Shown piece after piece: positions 10,938 to 22,199 of a stretch of 64,000 bases of DNA. Where the stretch lies: the NCBI RefSeq assembly GCF_000350225.1, contig NW_005179197.1, positions 41,527 through 105,526 of the forward strand, given 5' to 3'. Position 1 is the stretch's first letter, and the number at the start of each line of letters is the position of its first letter. The notes below the pieces were generated by a model that did no database searches, was not told where the DNA came from, and saw nothing but the letters and a program-made list of their open reading frames with translations. Origin of the DNA: Chondrus crispus. Its lineage: Eukaryota > Rhodophyta > Florideophyceae > Gigartinales > Gigartinaceae. The position numbers were made by a program, and so were the translations under genes.

Positions 10938-12044
10938 AACGATATCAGGGTCGAAGGGATGTCTCCGTTTGAGCACCCCTTGGTGGTCCTCGAAGAACGC
11001 CGAGTCCCAGGACTCTGACTGTCGTGCAAAAACGGTTTGGCAGAAGTCATCCATGCGTTGCTCCTCGGCTATCTCCTCTATCGTAAGAGGGGCCGGAAGG
11101 TCGCCCTGCGGTGGGGCGACCGGGGAGTCGAGCGCGCCAGCCTCGGGGTCTTCGGCGCGCTGGATGTCGGCGGCGTCGAACTCGTCGTTCTCCTCCCAAA
11201 TCGAATTGGGTTCTTGGAGAGAGGGGGCTTCGTCGTCGCCTCTCGGTTCGTCGCGCGTCCGTACGCGCGATCTTGTTCGGGCTTCGGCTTGATTCCGTGT
11301 CGTTACGAAGACATGGGCGGCCTGATGATCGCAGCTCGCGGTACAAGCGTAGTCTGCGAGCTCGTTCGATACGTCCCAAACTGTGGTGCCCCCATCGAAA
11401 GTGGAGATGTCGTCATCCACCTCGACGGTGGGGCGATGGTCATCGGCGACCTTCGGCGACACGAGTCGTGACAGGGCATCGGGCACCTGATGCAGGCGTC
11501 CGGGGCGGTACTGAATGGTGAAATGGTATTCAGCCAGACGTAGCCGCCACCGGGTGAGTCTTCCTGAACTCTCGGTGAAGGACATGAGCCATCGGAGGGC
11601 GTCATAGTCCGTTCGTACGGTGAACTTCGTGCCTTCTACGTACGGCCGTAGTGTGCGGACGGCCTACACTACGGCGAAGCACTCGCATTCGGTAGCGCTG
11701 TAGTTGCGCTCACTATTGGACAGTGAGTACGACCAATACCCCACGGTGTGCCAGTCGTTCGGCTCTTCGTGCTCCTGAAGTAAAGGGCAGCCGAGTTTGT
11801 AGGCACTCGCGTCGGTGTCAATCATGTACGGACGACCGTGCCGGGGCAACGCGAGGATCGGCGGGGCGATCATGCACTTCTTAAGGTTCTCGAACGCCTG
11901 AAGTTGCAGCTCCGTGGGGTTATAGAAATCGGGATCCGAATCCTTGCGGGTCATGTCGGTCAGAGGACGCGCAATCTTAGCGAACCCCTTAACGAATCGG
12001 CGGTATACGTTACACGCCCCGAGGAACGAGCGCACTTGCGTCAA
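10938..12044 (-). pseudogene. Gypsy 1 RNase H and linker, TAG-interrupted
   Basis: The frame begins with the RT connection motif TQVRSFLGACNVYRRF and continues into RNase H (MIDTDASAYKLGCPL, with the expected first Asp). TAG at 11664-11666 sits after ECFAVV, where Gypsy RNase H normally has Trp (AVVWA). Downstream the frame continues normally (LRPYVEGTKFTVRTDY, RWRLRLAEYHFTIQYRPG, PDALSRL), then an acidic linker before integrase. The position of the stop matches a TGG to TAG change. Confidence 0.8.
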
Positions 12045-13168
12045 CGTCCTCGGGAACGTGAACGTTTGAAAGCGTCGGCCGCCGTATCAGCCACGCTCAA
12101 CTTGCCTGGGGAGATGACATGCCCCAGGTAGTGCACTTTTAGTCGGAAGAAGCTGCACTTCTTGAGCTTAAGGGAGACACCGGAACTCCGCAGTAAGGTC
12201 AAGACGGTATCGAGATGGCTCGCGTGTTCTCCGTGCGTACGGGAGAACACGATCACGTCGTGGAGATGGACGAGGCATATTTGCCAGCGGACTCCGGAGA
12301 GTATTATGTCGAGCGCACGTTGGAAGGTGGCCGGTGCCCCTTTGAGTCCAAACGGCATGCGCAAGTGGCGAAACGTGCCCATGTGCGTCGTAAACGTGGT
12401 CTTATCCCGGTCTTCCGGAGCGACCGGGATCTGCCAATAGCCAGAATTGCAGTCCAACGTGGTGAAGACGGCTGCATCTCCTAACGAGTCGATGCAGTCG
12501 TCCCTCCGTGGCAGCGGATACGAATCCGCTGCGGTCTTCGCGTTGAGACGCCGGTAGTCCACGCAGAACCGAAGAGAGCCGTCTTTCTTCGGTACGAGCA
12601 CCACGGGGGACGCCCACTCGGTGCTCGCGGGTTCGATAACCCCTGCGTTCAACATCTTGTTGACCTTCTTCGCAACCATTTCGCGCATGGCCGGGCCCTT
12701 CCGATAGGGCATAGAACGAATTGGTTTCGTTCCCGGTTCGAGGGGAATGCGGTGCTCCGTGGCTTGGATCGTTCCAAGCGCACCGCTCCACAGACTCGAG
12801 TGCTTACGGAGCATCTCGAGTACGTGGCCACGGAGCTTGTCATTGTCGATGTATGACAGGTCGATCTCCTTTTCCCAATCCATCGGTGGAATTTCGGGAT
12901 CCTTTTGCTGGTGGAGTACAGTACTCCTCGCCGTCGGTTGGCATAAAGGTGACCGTTCGTCCGGGTCGACCGCCCTGCCCCCGGCGGTGGTCTTATCGTC
13001 GGAGTTGGATCGGCCAACTCCTACCCCACCGACTTGATCGGTCAAGTTGGTCAGGTGTAGCGCGTGCGCGATCCCCTCGGCGACCTTACGTTCGGGAGTG
13101 AGGATCACGAGAGGGTTGCGCTTCGCGTATCCCACGACGGTGTGCTTCGGAAGCCTCCTTTCTCGTCA
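12041..13168 (-). pseudogene. Gypsy 1 reverse transcriptase with altered active site
   Basis: Typical Gypsy RT blocks are present in order: [72 protein letters not shown] and LKLKKCSFF. The catalytic YLDD box reads HLHD (ICLVHLHDVIVFS), so the tyrosine and the first of the paired aspartates are lost. The frame is preceded by an in-frame TGA at 13166-13168. It ends in a frameshift near 12050-12055, after which the thumb/connection continues in another frame. Confidence 0.85.
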
Positions 13169-13507
13169 TGAGAAATTCGCGACGATGACGTCGAAGGTCT
13201 GATTCGGTAGGACCTCCGCGACGCCAATCGTCAGCCTCACTCCACGTCGGTGTTGGAGTGAGGGCTTGGGTTCCAGGAACACGAGGCCCCTCCCCGCGGT
13301 TGTCACGCGCACGCGGGCTTGTGACATCGTGGGGATGGTAACTCAGCGGGCGATTCCGATCGCTTGCGGGGCTTCCTCGCGTACGTCTGGCCTACCCGTG
13401 TGTCGTCCGTGTCGCCTGGTAGGGGGAGTCGACTCCCCCTTTCCGTCGACTATGGCGACGGAACCGCCTTGGCGTAGCTCCATTCGTTGGGCTTCGATGT
13501 CGATACA

Positions 13508-13831
13508 TCACACGTGCGTATCGATGAAGGCCGTGCCGAGGAAGACCGGCACGGCGAGCTGGTCCGCGACTACGAACGAAATTCGAAACACCGTGTTCCT
13601 CAACCGCACGGCCAGGCGGACGACGGCCAAAAGCTTGAGGTGGTTGCTATTCGCGCCTGCCAATCGTGGCAGAGGTGCGTCGTGCACGACGTAACGGGTC
13701 CAATCGGGGGGAAGGTCGGCCTTCCTCACTAGATTATACCCCGAGCACGTATCAAAGGCGATGGTGCCGGGTTTAAATGCATTTCCCTCTGTGGCTATCG
13801 AGCCGAGGACGTTGTAAATCTTCGACGTCAT
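13508..13831 (-). pseudogene. Gypsy 1 aspartic protease
   Basis: The active-site motif appears as AFDTCSGYNLV (D-T-x-S-G, with one extra residue relative to the usual DTG/DSG). It is followed by a typical flap/core region and VPVFLGTAFIDTHV. TGA at 13508-13510 interrupts a frame that continues CIDIEAQRMELRQGG, so the stop is a mutation, possibly from CGA. The protease would cut the Gag-Pol polyprotein. Confidence 0.65.
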
Positions 13832-13839
13832 AAGGCAAA

Positions 13840-14570
13840 TGACGCTGTCTACAACCTTCGGGCAGCCTTATCGGTGAGGTCGTTCCGCCGGGGCCTTCGA
13901 TTTCGGTGCTGGCCCCGCTTGCGTTTCCTTCTCCCCCTTTCTTAGGGCGTCCGCGGATCAGTGACGCCCCTCGGATTATTCGAGTGCGTACGGCACGGAC
14001 CTCTCTCCGGCGACCTTAGGCTCGCGGGAGTCAAGGGGTCGACCGAATCTTTTCGGTCGTCGTTGCCCCCGTCGCCATTGTTACGCCTCACCGGGACGTC
14101 GGCTGTCCCGGTGTCTTGTCCTCCTAACGTCGGGTCTTGGGAGGCCTCGACGTGCGCTCCCTCCTGTATCGGCATTACAGGAGCTCCCGTGCCCGCCTCC
14201 GGTAGCGGGGGATGTATTATCGGACAATACCCCCCGTGTCCTTGGCGAGCACGCGGGGTCGGGTCTAGATCGTGGGGAAAAGACGGCTCACGCGACCGCG
14301 TGTACGTAACCGTCTTTACCCTTTTTTCGAACTACCCGTGCTATCGGAGCTAACCTCCTGGCTATCGACGACCAGGTGTTCTTCGGGTAGCCGGCCGCGT
14401 GGGTCGGGACGATTCCCCCACTACGGCTCGGCGGCCTTGGCGAAGTACTCGGGTACTTCCGGGCCTTGACCTGCGGCGTCCGGTCGTCGCAGGATATGGG
14501 GGACGAAGCGAGTCGGTTCTCCTTCGTGACCCTCCGTGGGTAGAGGGCACGGATCCTTTACTCAGTCTTG
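13840..14570 (-). other. Gag-protease spacer of element 1
   Basis: About 730 bp between gag and protease. No frame is clearly coding. It is GC rich like the rest of the element. Confidence 0.4.
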
Positions 14571-14578
14571 CAGGTACA

Positions 14579-16477
14579 TTATCGCATTTTGTACCTGTTG
14601 GGGTAACCGAGAACGGTCTCGGTCCCCTCTTTCTCCTTGTCGGGGGTACCTTGTGTCCGCCTGCCGGTAGGCGGGTCGATCCCGACGATCGACTTCGTTA
14701 CGACGGTACCCACCTCCACGGGGGCGAAGCGTGCGTCCCCACCCGATCGGTTCGGGAAACCTTGACGCGGGGGACGGCCCTCGCTCGCAGCTTGCCGGAG
14801 GAGATTACGCGAACTGGGGCGCGTCTCCATCTGGCAGCGGTAGTTCCTGTACGCCGTGAACATTCGTTGTTCCAGCGACAGGAACGGGCACGCGTACATG
14901 GCATGCCCGTACGTACGGCGTAGCCAGCACACGTACGCGCTGCCGTCTGTTGAGGCGAAGGTTGTCGCGTGCCGCCCCTCCTCATCGGTGAGGAGGGGCA
15001 CGCGAGACGCTTCGACTCCTGCATCTCGGTTCGATATGTCGAGCTCTGCGACCCAGGGGTCCGTACCCCTTGCCACTCTTGGAGTGGCCGCGAACGCGGT
15101 TGCGTAACTAGATGTCGTTCCGGTCGACATCGGTGAGGGGGTTCGTGCCCCCACGGGCCCTGCTCCTTGCGTAATGAGGACAGAGTCGGCCTGCCACTCA
15201 TCCTCCCCGACATGGAGGGTAGAGGCGGGCGAACTTGTCGCGGCGGACTTCGTAGTCCTGCCAGCCCTCCCTGCCGGTTTCGAATCCGGCAGAGGTAAAC
15301 CGCGCCGAGCGCGGTACGTTGTACCTTCCGCAGTGGCGATACGGCGCATGGTCGAAAGATCGGTCTTCTGACTGCTTGGCAGCCGTTGCACAGTTTCGGA
15401 TACTGCGGCACGGGTTGCCGGTGCAAGTCCCCGCACGAAGTAGTGCGCGAGGGACTGTTTGGAGAAGACTGCCGTGCATCAGAACGCGGCAGTCTCGGGT
15501 CGGTAAGCAAACGTGCTTTCCGTCTCATGCCATTGCTGTCGCGCCGTAGCGACAGCGTCGTACGCTTCCCCTAACACGTCGTCCGAGAGGTAACGTTTCA
15601 AGAATTGATTCACGAGCCCCGGCCGGCTCACGTCGTCATGGAGCTGGCCGGCGCGGAGGCCACGCATCGTATAACTCGTATACAGGCGCTCCGCGTCGCG
15701 CTCGAGGAAGGGCGCCAGGACTGGTACCGCAATACCTTCGGTCAGGTGTTGCGAGTTGAAGGTGATTCGGATATCCTTCAAGAACGGCAGCAGCTGGATC
15801 GGGTCCGTACCGCCGAAGCTGCGCATCGTGGGCCGGATCCCACGACAGCGTTGGACGTACTTCGCGATCCGTCCCGCGTCACCCGAGATAACGAGCCTCG
15901 AGGTGTTATCCAAGCGGTACATACGATAGTCAGGAACGGTGCTGAACTCTTGAATCATCATATGTACCGGCTCGAGCCCGAGTTCAGCGGGACCCAGCGT
16001 GCCGAAGGAGGTAACCGGTAGCGTACGGACGTCTACCGGACCTGGATGCTCGGCGTAACTCGCCGGCGGGTAGCCGCCCCAGCGGGGATCGACGGAGAAC
16101 ATCGGTTCTCCGGATCCGCGGGCGGCTCCTCCACGGTCCTGTTCGTCCGCGTACGATAGGCGGTCCACTTGCCGCCTACTTCCGGCGATAGGCGGCAAGG
16201 CTTGGGTCTCAGACGCGAAGTTCCCGTCTATCGGAGGACGGCTTCCTTCTGCAGTCCGACTGGTAGTGGCACCAGTCGGACACCAACCTTCGGGGGCCGC
16301 GGCGCTCGGAGGTACGGTACCACCGGGCCCTTTCGAGGGGGCACCGGGTAGCCTTTCGGCCATGGTACGTTCCATGTCACGAGCACGCCGACGAGTGGTG
16401 TCGAGCTCAGCGAAGAGGTGCGCGAACGCACCCAATTGCTCTGCGGACGGAGAGGTTCGGTCCTCGGGTCGTCTCAC
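14579..16477 (-). pseudogene. Gypsy 1 gag, TGA-interrupted
   Basis: The two halves (16477-15482 and 15478-14579) are in one frame, separated by TGA at 15479-15481. The first half has a capsid-like helical region (FLKRYLSDDVLGEAYDA, then FVRGLAPATRAAV beyond the stop). Near the C-terminus is a zinc-knuckle remnant, CWLRRTYGHAMYAC, where the second Cys of CX2CX4HX4C is replaced. The N-terminus is Pro/Gly rich and the 5' end of the ORF stops at the composition boundary near 16530. Gag would package the RNA. Confidence 0.7.
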
Positions 16478-16530
16478 CGAGGTCGACCTCTCAGAGCGAC
16501 CGCGCCCGGACGGTTCGGGCGAGGCGAAAT

Positions 16531-17056
16531 GGGAGTCTTCGATGAGAAAGTACGAGCGAGTTGTTATTTGGCCTTTGAAATGGATGGTGAACTTGAAGGG
16601 GCCCTGGATATTTACTATGGTAGACTTCTAAAGCTAGTATCGTTTGAGGTGGATGTGGACTCGGCCTTGGCCCGGAGATGGAGCCATTGGCAGGACACTT
16701 ATGAGGTCGGTGTTTTTGACTGGGTGGCGGGGATGGAGATTGGGGCACAACGACAGATATTTAAGAACTGTGAGGGAATGAAAGCATTTTCGGCAAGCTC
16801 TGTGGAGGACTTGACGATCATACGGCGCCTTATCAGCGTCGTAGATCACACCGTGCCAAGTGCCGCAGTGAGGGGTTTCCGCTTGGAAGCCGGTCAGCAG
16901 TACGGCGTAGGAGGAGACGTTGCTACTTCGCGGATGATAATTCGCGCGTGGATGCGTTGTTGGATTCGGCAATTTCATCCGGAGACGGTCAGAACAGGGT
17001 CTTGCGCGGCATCAGGGGCCGGTGATGTTTGGAATGTAACTGGGGAAGAGTCATAG
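16531..17056 (+). pseudogene. Transposase-like C-terminal fragment (family uncertain)
   Basis: The open frame formally begins inside Gypsy gag (16418), but its lower-GC part from ~16531 is the meaningful one. It contains YLAFEMDGELEGALDIYYGR, LLKLVSFEV, VFDWVAGM, then SVEDLTIIRRLISVVDHTV. The fragment at 23476-24180 on the minus strand has a similar block (VYIGVEF, LLDVYDGKLLKFLRYIF, LLDWASGLF). The order 'reading partner/strand, hydrophobic, W' followed by an 'IRRxxSVVxxxV' segment resembles the C-terminal part of Plavaka/KDZ-type transposases, but I cannot confirm this. The stop at 17054-17056 is natural for the frame. Confidence 0.35.
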
Positions 17057-17285
17057 GGACACTGGTCACAGAGCCAATTTACCTATTGAGGGCTTGAAGT
17101 GGGTAGACGTGGTGCGCTGTCATTTCATTGCGGGTTTTCGTTTGCAGGCTGGAGCGTATCTAGGAAGAGGAAAAGATCACATACAGGCTAAATCTTCTTG
17201 CGGATCTCAAGAGGCTGAAGTGTATTAATAGAACTGTGAGCATAGCGAACCGCTAAAGAACGGACACACGTAAATGAAGCCCGAT

Positions 17286-17522
17286 TCAATAGCTACGATT
17301 CTGAGTAAAGCCAAAAGAGAAGATGAGTGTGATGTGCGCGTCGACGAGGTATTCGGGAGTGGGTCGTAAGGCCCATAACGCCATGAAATCCCCGGCTTGT
17401 ATGTACCCTAATGAGTTTATGTTTCTATGTCTGTAAGGGGTGTCAAATATGAGGTCGCTTTCATCGACGGGGGAGGGCCATGTGATCACCCCAGAAACAA
17501 TGCATGATCCCATTGCGGTCAC
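17286..17522 (-). CDS. Hypothetical ORF
   Basis: 78 codons with balanced composition (DESDLIFDTPYRHRNINSLG, then YIQAGDFMALWAL). No homologue recognised. It may be a fragment of a larger decayed gene, since nothing connects at either end. Confidence 0.25.
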   Translation of the reverse strand: MTAMGSCIVSGVITWPSPVDESDLIFDTPYRHRNINSLGYIQAGDFMALWALRPTPEYLVDAHITLIFSFGFTQNRSY

Positions 17523-17825
17523 AATTGCAAAACGTCACGCCTGCTGCCGGTGTAGCGCGACACTTACCACAGCAGTAAATAACCATCACATGAAGGTCAA
17601 ATTACACTCCAAAATATTTTATTTTTTCTTGTAGGGGCTTCATGTGTCGTTTAGATCCGACAGACGTTCAAGAGTCAATGCGTCGCTGTTAAACTTTTGT
17701 ACCACATTACGAGAGAAGCGTGCTTCAATGTGGCATGCGGGCCCGTCCGTTGAGTTAGCTTGTCCTGGGCATCTACCCCTGGAGTCTGCTGTGTCCTGCA
17801 AACTACTCTGGGCGATGGTCTTCTC

Positions 17826-18377
17826 CTAATCAATCCATTCTTTTGCGAGTCCTCTCGAAAACTCCGAAGATGTTTCACACCCGGCGACCTTGTGTCGTGT
17901 GTTCTTATATCCTTCGTGGCACTGATTCGAACTCCTCGAGGCAAGCAAACCTCTTCTGTCTGTGAGAAATAGGCGATGAGCTACTGCGATATTAATGACT
18001 TGCCCAACAAGTAAACGCCCCACTCTACCTATTGGGTTCTCCGATGCGTTAGTCCTCGATAAACATTTCATAGCTCCGGAATACTGATCGAAGCCGCCTT
18101 TTAACGCGTTCCAATATACCAAAGCTGTTGGTCTAATCATACGTGCTATCGGTAGTGGCTATTTTGACTTCTCGACCGTCTCGCCAAGCGCTTTGCTGAG
18201 AGTGTAGTATGAAGCAAAACTAGCAATATCTGACGCATATGAAGCTGAAAATAGCTCATCGTATTGCTTTGGGGTTCCACTCACAGGACCTCCAATCCAT
18301 GAAAACGCCAAAGCGTGTATACTATTCAAACAGAAAGATAATTGCATAGCAGTGACCGTGAGAAACGAAAGACACAA
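17826..18377 (-). pseudogene. piggyBac/IS4-like transposase C-terminal fragment, TAG-interrupted
   Basis: One minus-strand frame with TAG at 18159-18161. The upstream half contains PVSGTPKQYDELFSASYASD. The downstream half contains YWNALKGGFDQYSGAM, then a basic/polar stretch and LLVGQVINIAVAHRLF. The 'N-x-x-K-G-G-x-D' block followed ~30 residues later by a hydrophobic helix with conserved Asn is the pattern at the C-terminal end of piggyBac-type DDE transposases. No catalytic Asp triad can be seen because only ~180 codons remain, so the family call is tentative. Confidence 0.35.
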
Positions 18378-18689
18378 GCAAACATGATCTCTCGGACAGC
18401 TACTCGTCCACCTCTGGCCACCCCATAAACAGCAGTGTTAGACTCCATAGCAGCCGCATGGTGAATTCACTGCATACCATAAGAGCTATTTGGAACCACT
18501 TCACTGTAGATTCGGTCTGCTACATCACTACATCCAATGCTATCAACAACAGCTATGCTCCCGTAGACGTACTTGATTTTGGTAGCTTCCTCAATTGTTG
18601 TGACGGCAGTCACCGTCTTAATCTCAAACGCCGCAACATCCGCAACTGTAGTGCACTAATACGCCTTCCTCAATCGCGAAGCACACGCG

Positions 18690-19370
18690 GGATGCCACCC
18701 TCAACTGGTGCGCATCCCACGTGTATACCACGTGTAATCGTGTACATTTACCACGTGTAATCGTGTAACTAGCCACCCAGGCATGGCCGGGTGTAATGCC
18801 TGTCGAAGTACAGAGAGTATGTTACTCCACGTGTATCATACACACCATGAGTCATGGCATGATGCGTGTCGATCACCACGTGTATCCGTGTATCCTAACC
18901 CTATAAAGGGGGACTGCGTACTGTACAGCGTCGATGCTGGCACGCCGGTATTTATTACCGTGTTTTAATTATTATTATTATTACGACGTCGACTACTATA
19001 TAGTCAACGCTCGACCCTAAGTAGAGAAGGCACGAAGCCATGGGTTCTTTTCCTAAGCTTCTGGGATCTCGATAGTATCATCGCGCCAGTATAGCACAAG
19101 CCGTGCTACACTACGCGAGCTCATCTACGACCGCAGGACCCAACCGCTCTACCGCGCTCGCTGCTACCGAAGATACTAAACGCTCTACGGCGCGAGACGT
19201 CCCTACCGCTCCGCCCCCTCTGGGCGATCCCCTGCTCTAAATTTTCTTTATGTTACCTACTGCGCCGATCGCGCCCGGACCCCTTTGCCAGTTATCACCG
19301 GGTGGTCTCCCGTACAAACCGTGTTCCTAACACGCGTGCTCCGCCCTGGGGTTATACGCCGCGACCCTAG
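18690..19370. repeat. LTR-like or promoter-like non-coding block
   Basis: Contains several CACGTGT motifs, an inverted pair GGGATGC...GCGCATCCC, a TATA-like CCCTATAAAGG at ~18899, an AT-rich run (ATTATTATTATTATTACG) and then GC-richer sequence rich in CTCTACCGC-like units. It looks like a solo LTR, but no partner copy or target duplication was found. Confidence 0.3.
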
Positions 19371-19705
19371 TGCACGACAGCAACTTTGGAACCAGAGATA
19401 ATTTGTACTATGCATCCAATTGCGTCAGAACTGTCCCCAACCACGGGATGCTCTCGGGAGAATATGAACCCAACGGAATGTAAGTAGGGAATTCTAAAGG
19501 TGGATCTGGCCAGCCCATGATTACCGTCTGAACTTATGCCCGAGCTCTTGCAAACCCACACATCATGACCAGAGCTCAAAAACGCAGGCAGCGCTTTTAA
19601 AACCTCCCATTTGTTTACAGAGCCTTCTTTTATGCTACCGTGGATATTAGTGGTCTCATAATCCAGCTTTCCAAGGATGTAACCCTCATTTGTTGCACAA
19701 AACAA
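19367..19705 (-). CDS. Hypothetical ORF
   Basis: 112 codons starting near 19705 (ILGKLDYETTNIHGSIKEGS; WEVLKALPAFLSSGHDVWV). Composition is protein-like, with no motif recognised. It lies downstream of, and out of frame with, the ORFs at 19758-19988 and 20036-20689, which may be parts of the same decayed minus-strand gene. Confidence 0.3.
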   Translation of the reverse strand: MFCATNEGYILGKLDYETTNIHGSIKEGSVNKWEVLKALPAFLSSGHDVWVCKSSGISSDGNHGLARSTFRIPYLHSVGFIFSREHPVVGDSSDAIGCIVQIISGSKVAVVH

Positions 19706-19757
19706 CAGAGATAATTTTTTCGCTTCTCTTCCTCTGACATTTCTGTTAAATTGAGAA

Positions 19758-19988
19758 TCACGAGCTCACCGGGGCAATCTGAGCCCTAGCATCTCTAAGG
19801 AGAGATTGCAGTTCAGAATTTCTCTTTTTCGAAGAAGGTATCCTGGTAATTGATTCAAGCACGCTAGTTAGGTCTGACACTCGCATACGGATTAATTGGG
19901 CTTCTGATATATTCTTCACATAATCTGCGGAACCCGGGTTGGCAACGAATTGACTGTGGTGGTGTGCGGGCAAACTTAACCCCGTCAA
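19758..19988 (-). CDS. Hypothetical small ORF
   Basis: 76 codons with a helical, polar C-terminal part (LTSVLESITRIPSSKKRNSE, then LQSLLRDARAQIAP). No family recognised. Coding is plausible from composition only. Confidence 0.3.
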   Translation of the reverse strand: MTGLSLPAHHHSQFVANPGSADYVKNISEAQLIRMRVSDLTSVLESITRIPSSKKRNSELQSLLRDARAQIAPVSS

Positions 19989-20035
19989 TGTCGTTGTCTA
20001 CTTTATTTTATTTTTTTAGTAAAAATTTATTTTTA

Positions 20036-20689
20036 CTACAATATTTTATGAACAGTGTCCAAAGCCTGCGACAGCAGGACAGATCCTTTTAAACATTGTT
20101 TACGAAGTAAACTTTGTGCCATTCCATCGACATTTTCTTCGAAACTCGTTCGGACGGCTTTTAAAAAGCAGCAGTGGTACGTGACGTAAACGAAAAAGAA
20201 CGAATCGAAACCCAAGACGGGGTCTTCGCTCTGGCAGAGAGTGAGCGGCTCTACTTTCAGTAGAGCTAGTTGAACCCTCCTTCGGAAATCAGGCTCGAAA
20301 ACTGGATCAGAAGTCTGAGTTCGCCTGTTCCTCCGTATCTTACGCTTCTCACCATGGAATATCTTCAGTTGGTTCACAGCGCCTTTGTCGTACACATGAC
20401 GAAGGCGGTCGCTGGGAACAAGAGTATATTTTGAGGAACCGAACATGCGAGTGTTGTTGTGCATTGTGGCCACAATTTTGCTTGAGAAAAACTCGCGATA
20501 AACTGCAGCCTCTACCGTATGACCGCCCTTGGACATTTTTTGAGTCGCCGAGTAGATTGTGCGACAGCCTTTCTGTGAGACAGCTATTCCTTTATGTCGC
20601 TGCCGGATAGGACCACATCCTAAAACAAATGAATAGTCGAGCGACCTTTTATGGGTGCCAAGTAGTGTGGCACCAAGATCGTCCGTCAA
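20036..20689 (-). CDS. Hypothetical protein, 217 codons
   Basis: The longest uninterrupted frame in this 4-kb stretch. It has a balanced composition with a basic middle (GEKRKIRRNRRTQTSDPVFE) and a hydrophobic/aromatic stretch (GFDSFFFVYVTYHCCFLKAV). No recognised domain. Overlapping ORFs on the plus strand are shorter and less protein-like. It could be a real small gene or the end of a transposase. Confidence 0.35.
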   Translation of the reverse strand: MTDDLGATLLGTHKRSLDYSFVLGCGPIRQRHKGIAVSQKGCRTIYSATQKMSKGGHTVEAAVYREFFSSKIVATMHNNTRMFGSSKYTLVPSDRLRHVYDKGAVNQLKIFHGEKRKIRRNRRTQTSDPVFEPDFRRRVQLALLKVEPLTLCQSEDPVLGFDSFFFVYVTYHCCFLKAVRTSFEENVDGMAQSLLRKQCLKGSVLLSQALDTVHKIL

Positions 20690-21600
20690 AATTTGATTGT
20701 TTCTCGACAGTTGTAGCCACGGTCAGCCGCGAAAATTGCATCTGCCATGTAGTTCAGGGCGCCCTTCGTTTGTTGTCATTTAGTAACTGTAATAGCCTTC
20801 CCATATATCCAGAAGCGTCTTTTTCGGGCGGGAGTAGTAGGATGCGATTATGAAAGGGCCGAAGCCAGAACAGAGGATTGCATACTGACCCAACTCATTT
20901 ATTCGGATTGTGAGAACTTGGCAACTACGTCATTGACTCGACCGCACGCGAAGACAGCCGTAAATGGTCGTCGTCAAGGGTAAATATGGAGGACCCAGGA
21001 GCGTAAACTACATGGCGGTTAACCGAAGAGAGGCTCATTTCTAAATCCAAGACGAGATCGTTCCCCATCCGAGATTGAAGGTATCAAGGTTGTTCACTGT
21101 GTACTACTCCTTCACATGGTTTTTTCAATTCTTTAGCTTTTCAATATCCACAGAAAATCTTCAAGGCGATAAGCAACAACAATCGAGACCACTGGTTCCC
21201 AACGTCTCGATATTGTAGTGAAATGGAACTGCCCAGGGAAAGGAGTTCGGGTACTGTAGTCTGGATTGGGGGACAAAAGTGAAAATCATTTCACACTATT
21301 ATTTTATTGTTTAATTTTAATTAGTTACCAATTCGTTATTTAACATTAGAATAGATTTAGGACCTAGCGCCGAGAACTACTGTAGTGGCTCCGGGGGGTG
21401 ATATATACCTTAGCCCTCTGATCCACGAGTCAGTAAAGGTAACCCCAGTTTCCAGAGTCTGATACCGCCTTTGTCGAAGTCCGTCTTTTACAAGACATTC
21501 CCTTCTACTACAGATTACTTTATCCTTTGCGCTCGGAGGTTCCCTTTCCTTTTCCTTTATTTTCCTATCCTTTTCAATCTCTAATTGTACCTATTTCCCT
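20690..21600. other. Intergenic, AT-rich, nothing recognised
   Basis: No convincing coding frame. An AT-rich stretch at ~21290-21360 and a pyrimidine-rich stretch at ~21535-21605 are the only visible structure. Confidence 0.5.
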
Positions 21601-21606
21601 TCTCTT

Positions 21607-21850
21607 GTGTTGGTACCATCAGTTCTGGTTGCGACTGAACCGGTTTCGGTGTCCTGGCCATTGGACGACACGTCGAAGTAGCGCTGCTACTGTGACCAAT
21701 TTCCGACGGAGACTGTTGCAACGACGTCTACCTCGAAGGTCTTTACGTGCGTACAAATCAGTGTTGGTGCCATGGGCCTCGGTGGCGACCGAACCGGTGA
21801 AGGTGTTTCGAGCCATCGGGCGGCACATTGGTGGACCACTGCTACTTTCA
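21607..21850 (+). repeat. Diverged two-copy tandem duplication (~152 bp)
   Basis: Segments beginning TGTTGGTACCATCAG (21608) and TGTTGGTGCCATGGG (21760) share a frame that encodes similar peptides (VLVPSVLVATEPV and SVLVPWASVATEPV). Coding is possible but the first copy has a stop, so I list it as a repeat. Confidence 0.45.
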
Positions 21851-22199
21851 ATAGATCCCGTCGGGTTGCGTGGCGATGCTCCCGTCGAGGGCCTTGTCGC
21901 GTTACAAGGTGTCGAAGACGCTCAACGAGCATTGGCCTTACAACCCAGTAGAACCGGGGTACCCTACGTACACGCCGCTCCCCACACTCGTCGAGCAATT
22001 CTCTTCGCAAGTCTCCACCACACTGATCCCGGGCCGGGCTATTTCCCTGTGCCCCTATGAGGTATCCGAGCTACTACGAGCCGCAAGCTCGTTTAAGCGG
22101 AGAAGGGAGAGTCGGATGCTCCGTAGCTCTGCGCCATCGGCAATTGTTGTTTTTTTCTTTTTGTTGTTTCTGCTGTTGTTGGACCATCGGTCCTCGGTC

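Larger units (their letters stand above)
2958..16530 (-). mobile_element. Gypsy-type LTR retrotransposon 1 (chromodomain integrase), 5'-truncated
   Basis: On the minus strand the order is gag (16.5-14.6 kb), aspartic protease (13.8-13.5), RT (13.1-12.0), RNase H (12.0-10.9) and integrase with chromodomain (10.9-9.6). After pol comes a non-standard 6-kb module, then a polypurine tract at 3587-3596 and an LTR at 2958-3583. GC content is clearly higher than on either side. No 5' LTR follows gag, because sequence character changes near 16530. All major ORFs carry stops or a frameshift, and the RT active site is altered, so the copy is dead. A solo LTR of the same family lies at 24253-24778. Confidence 0.85.
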
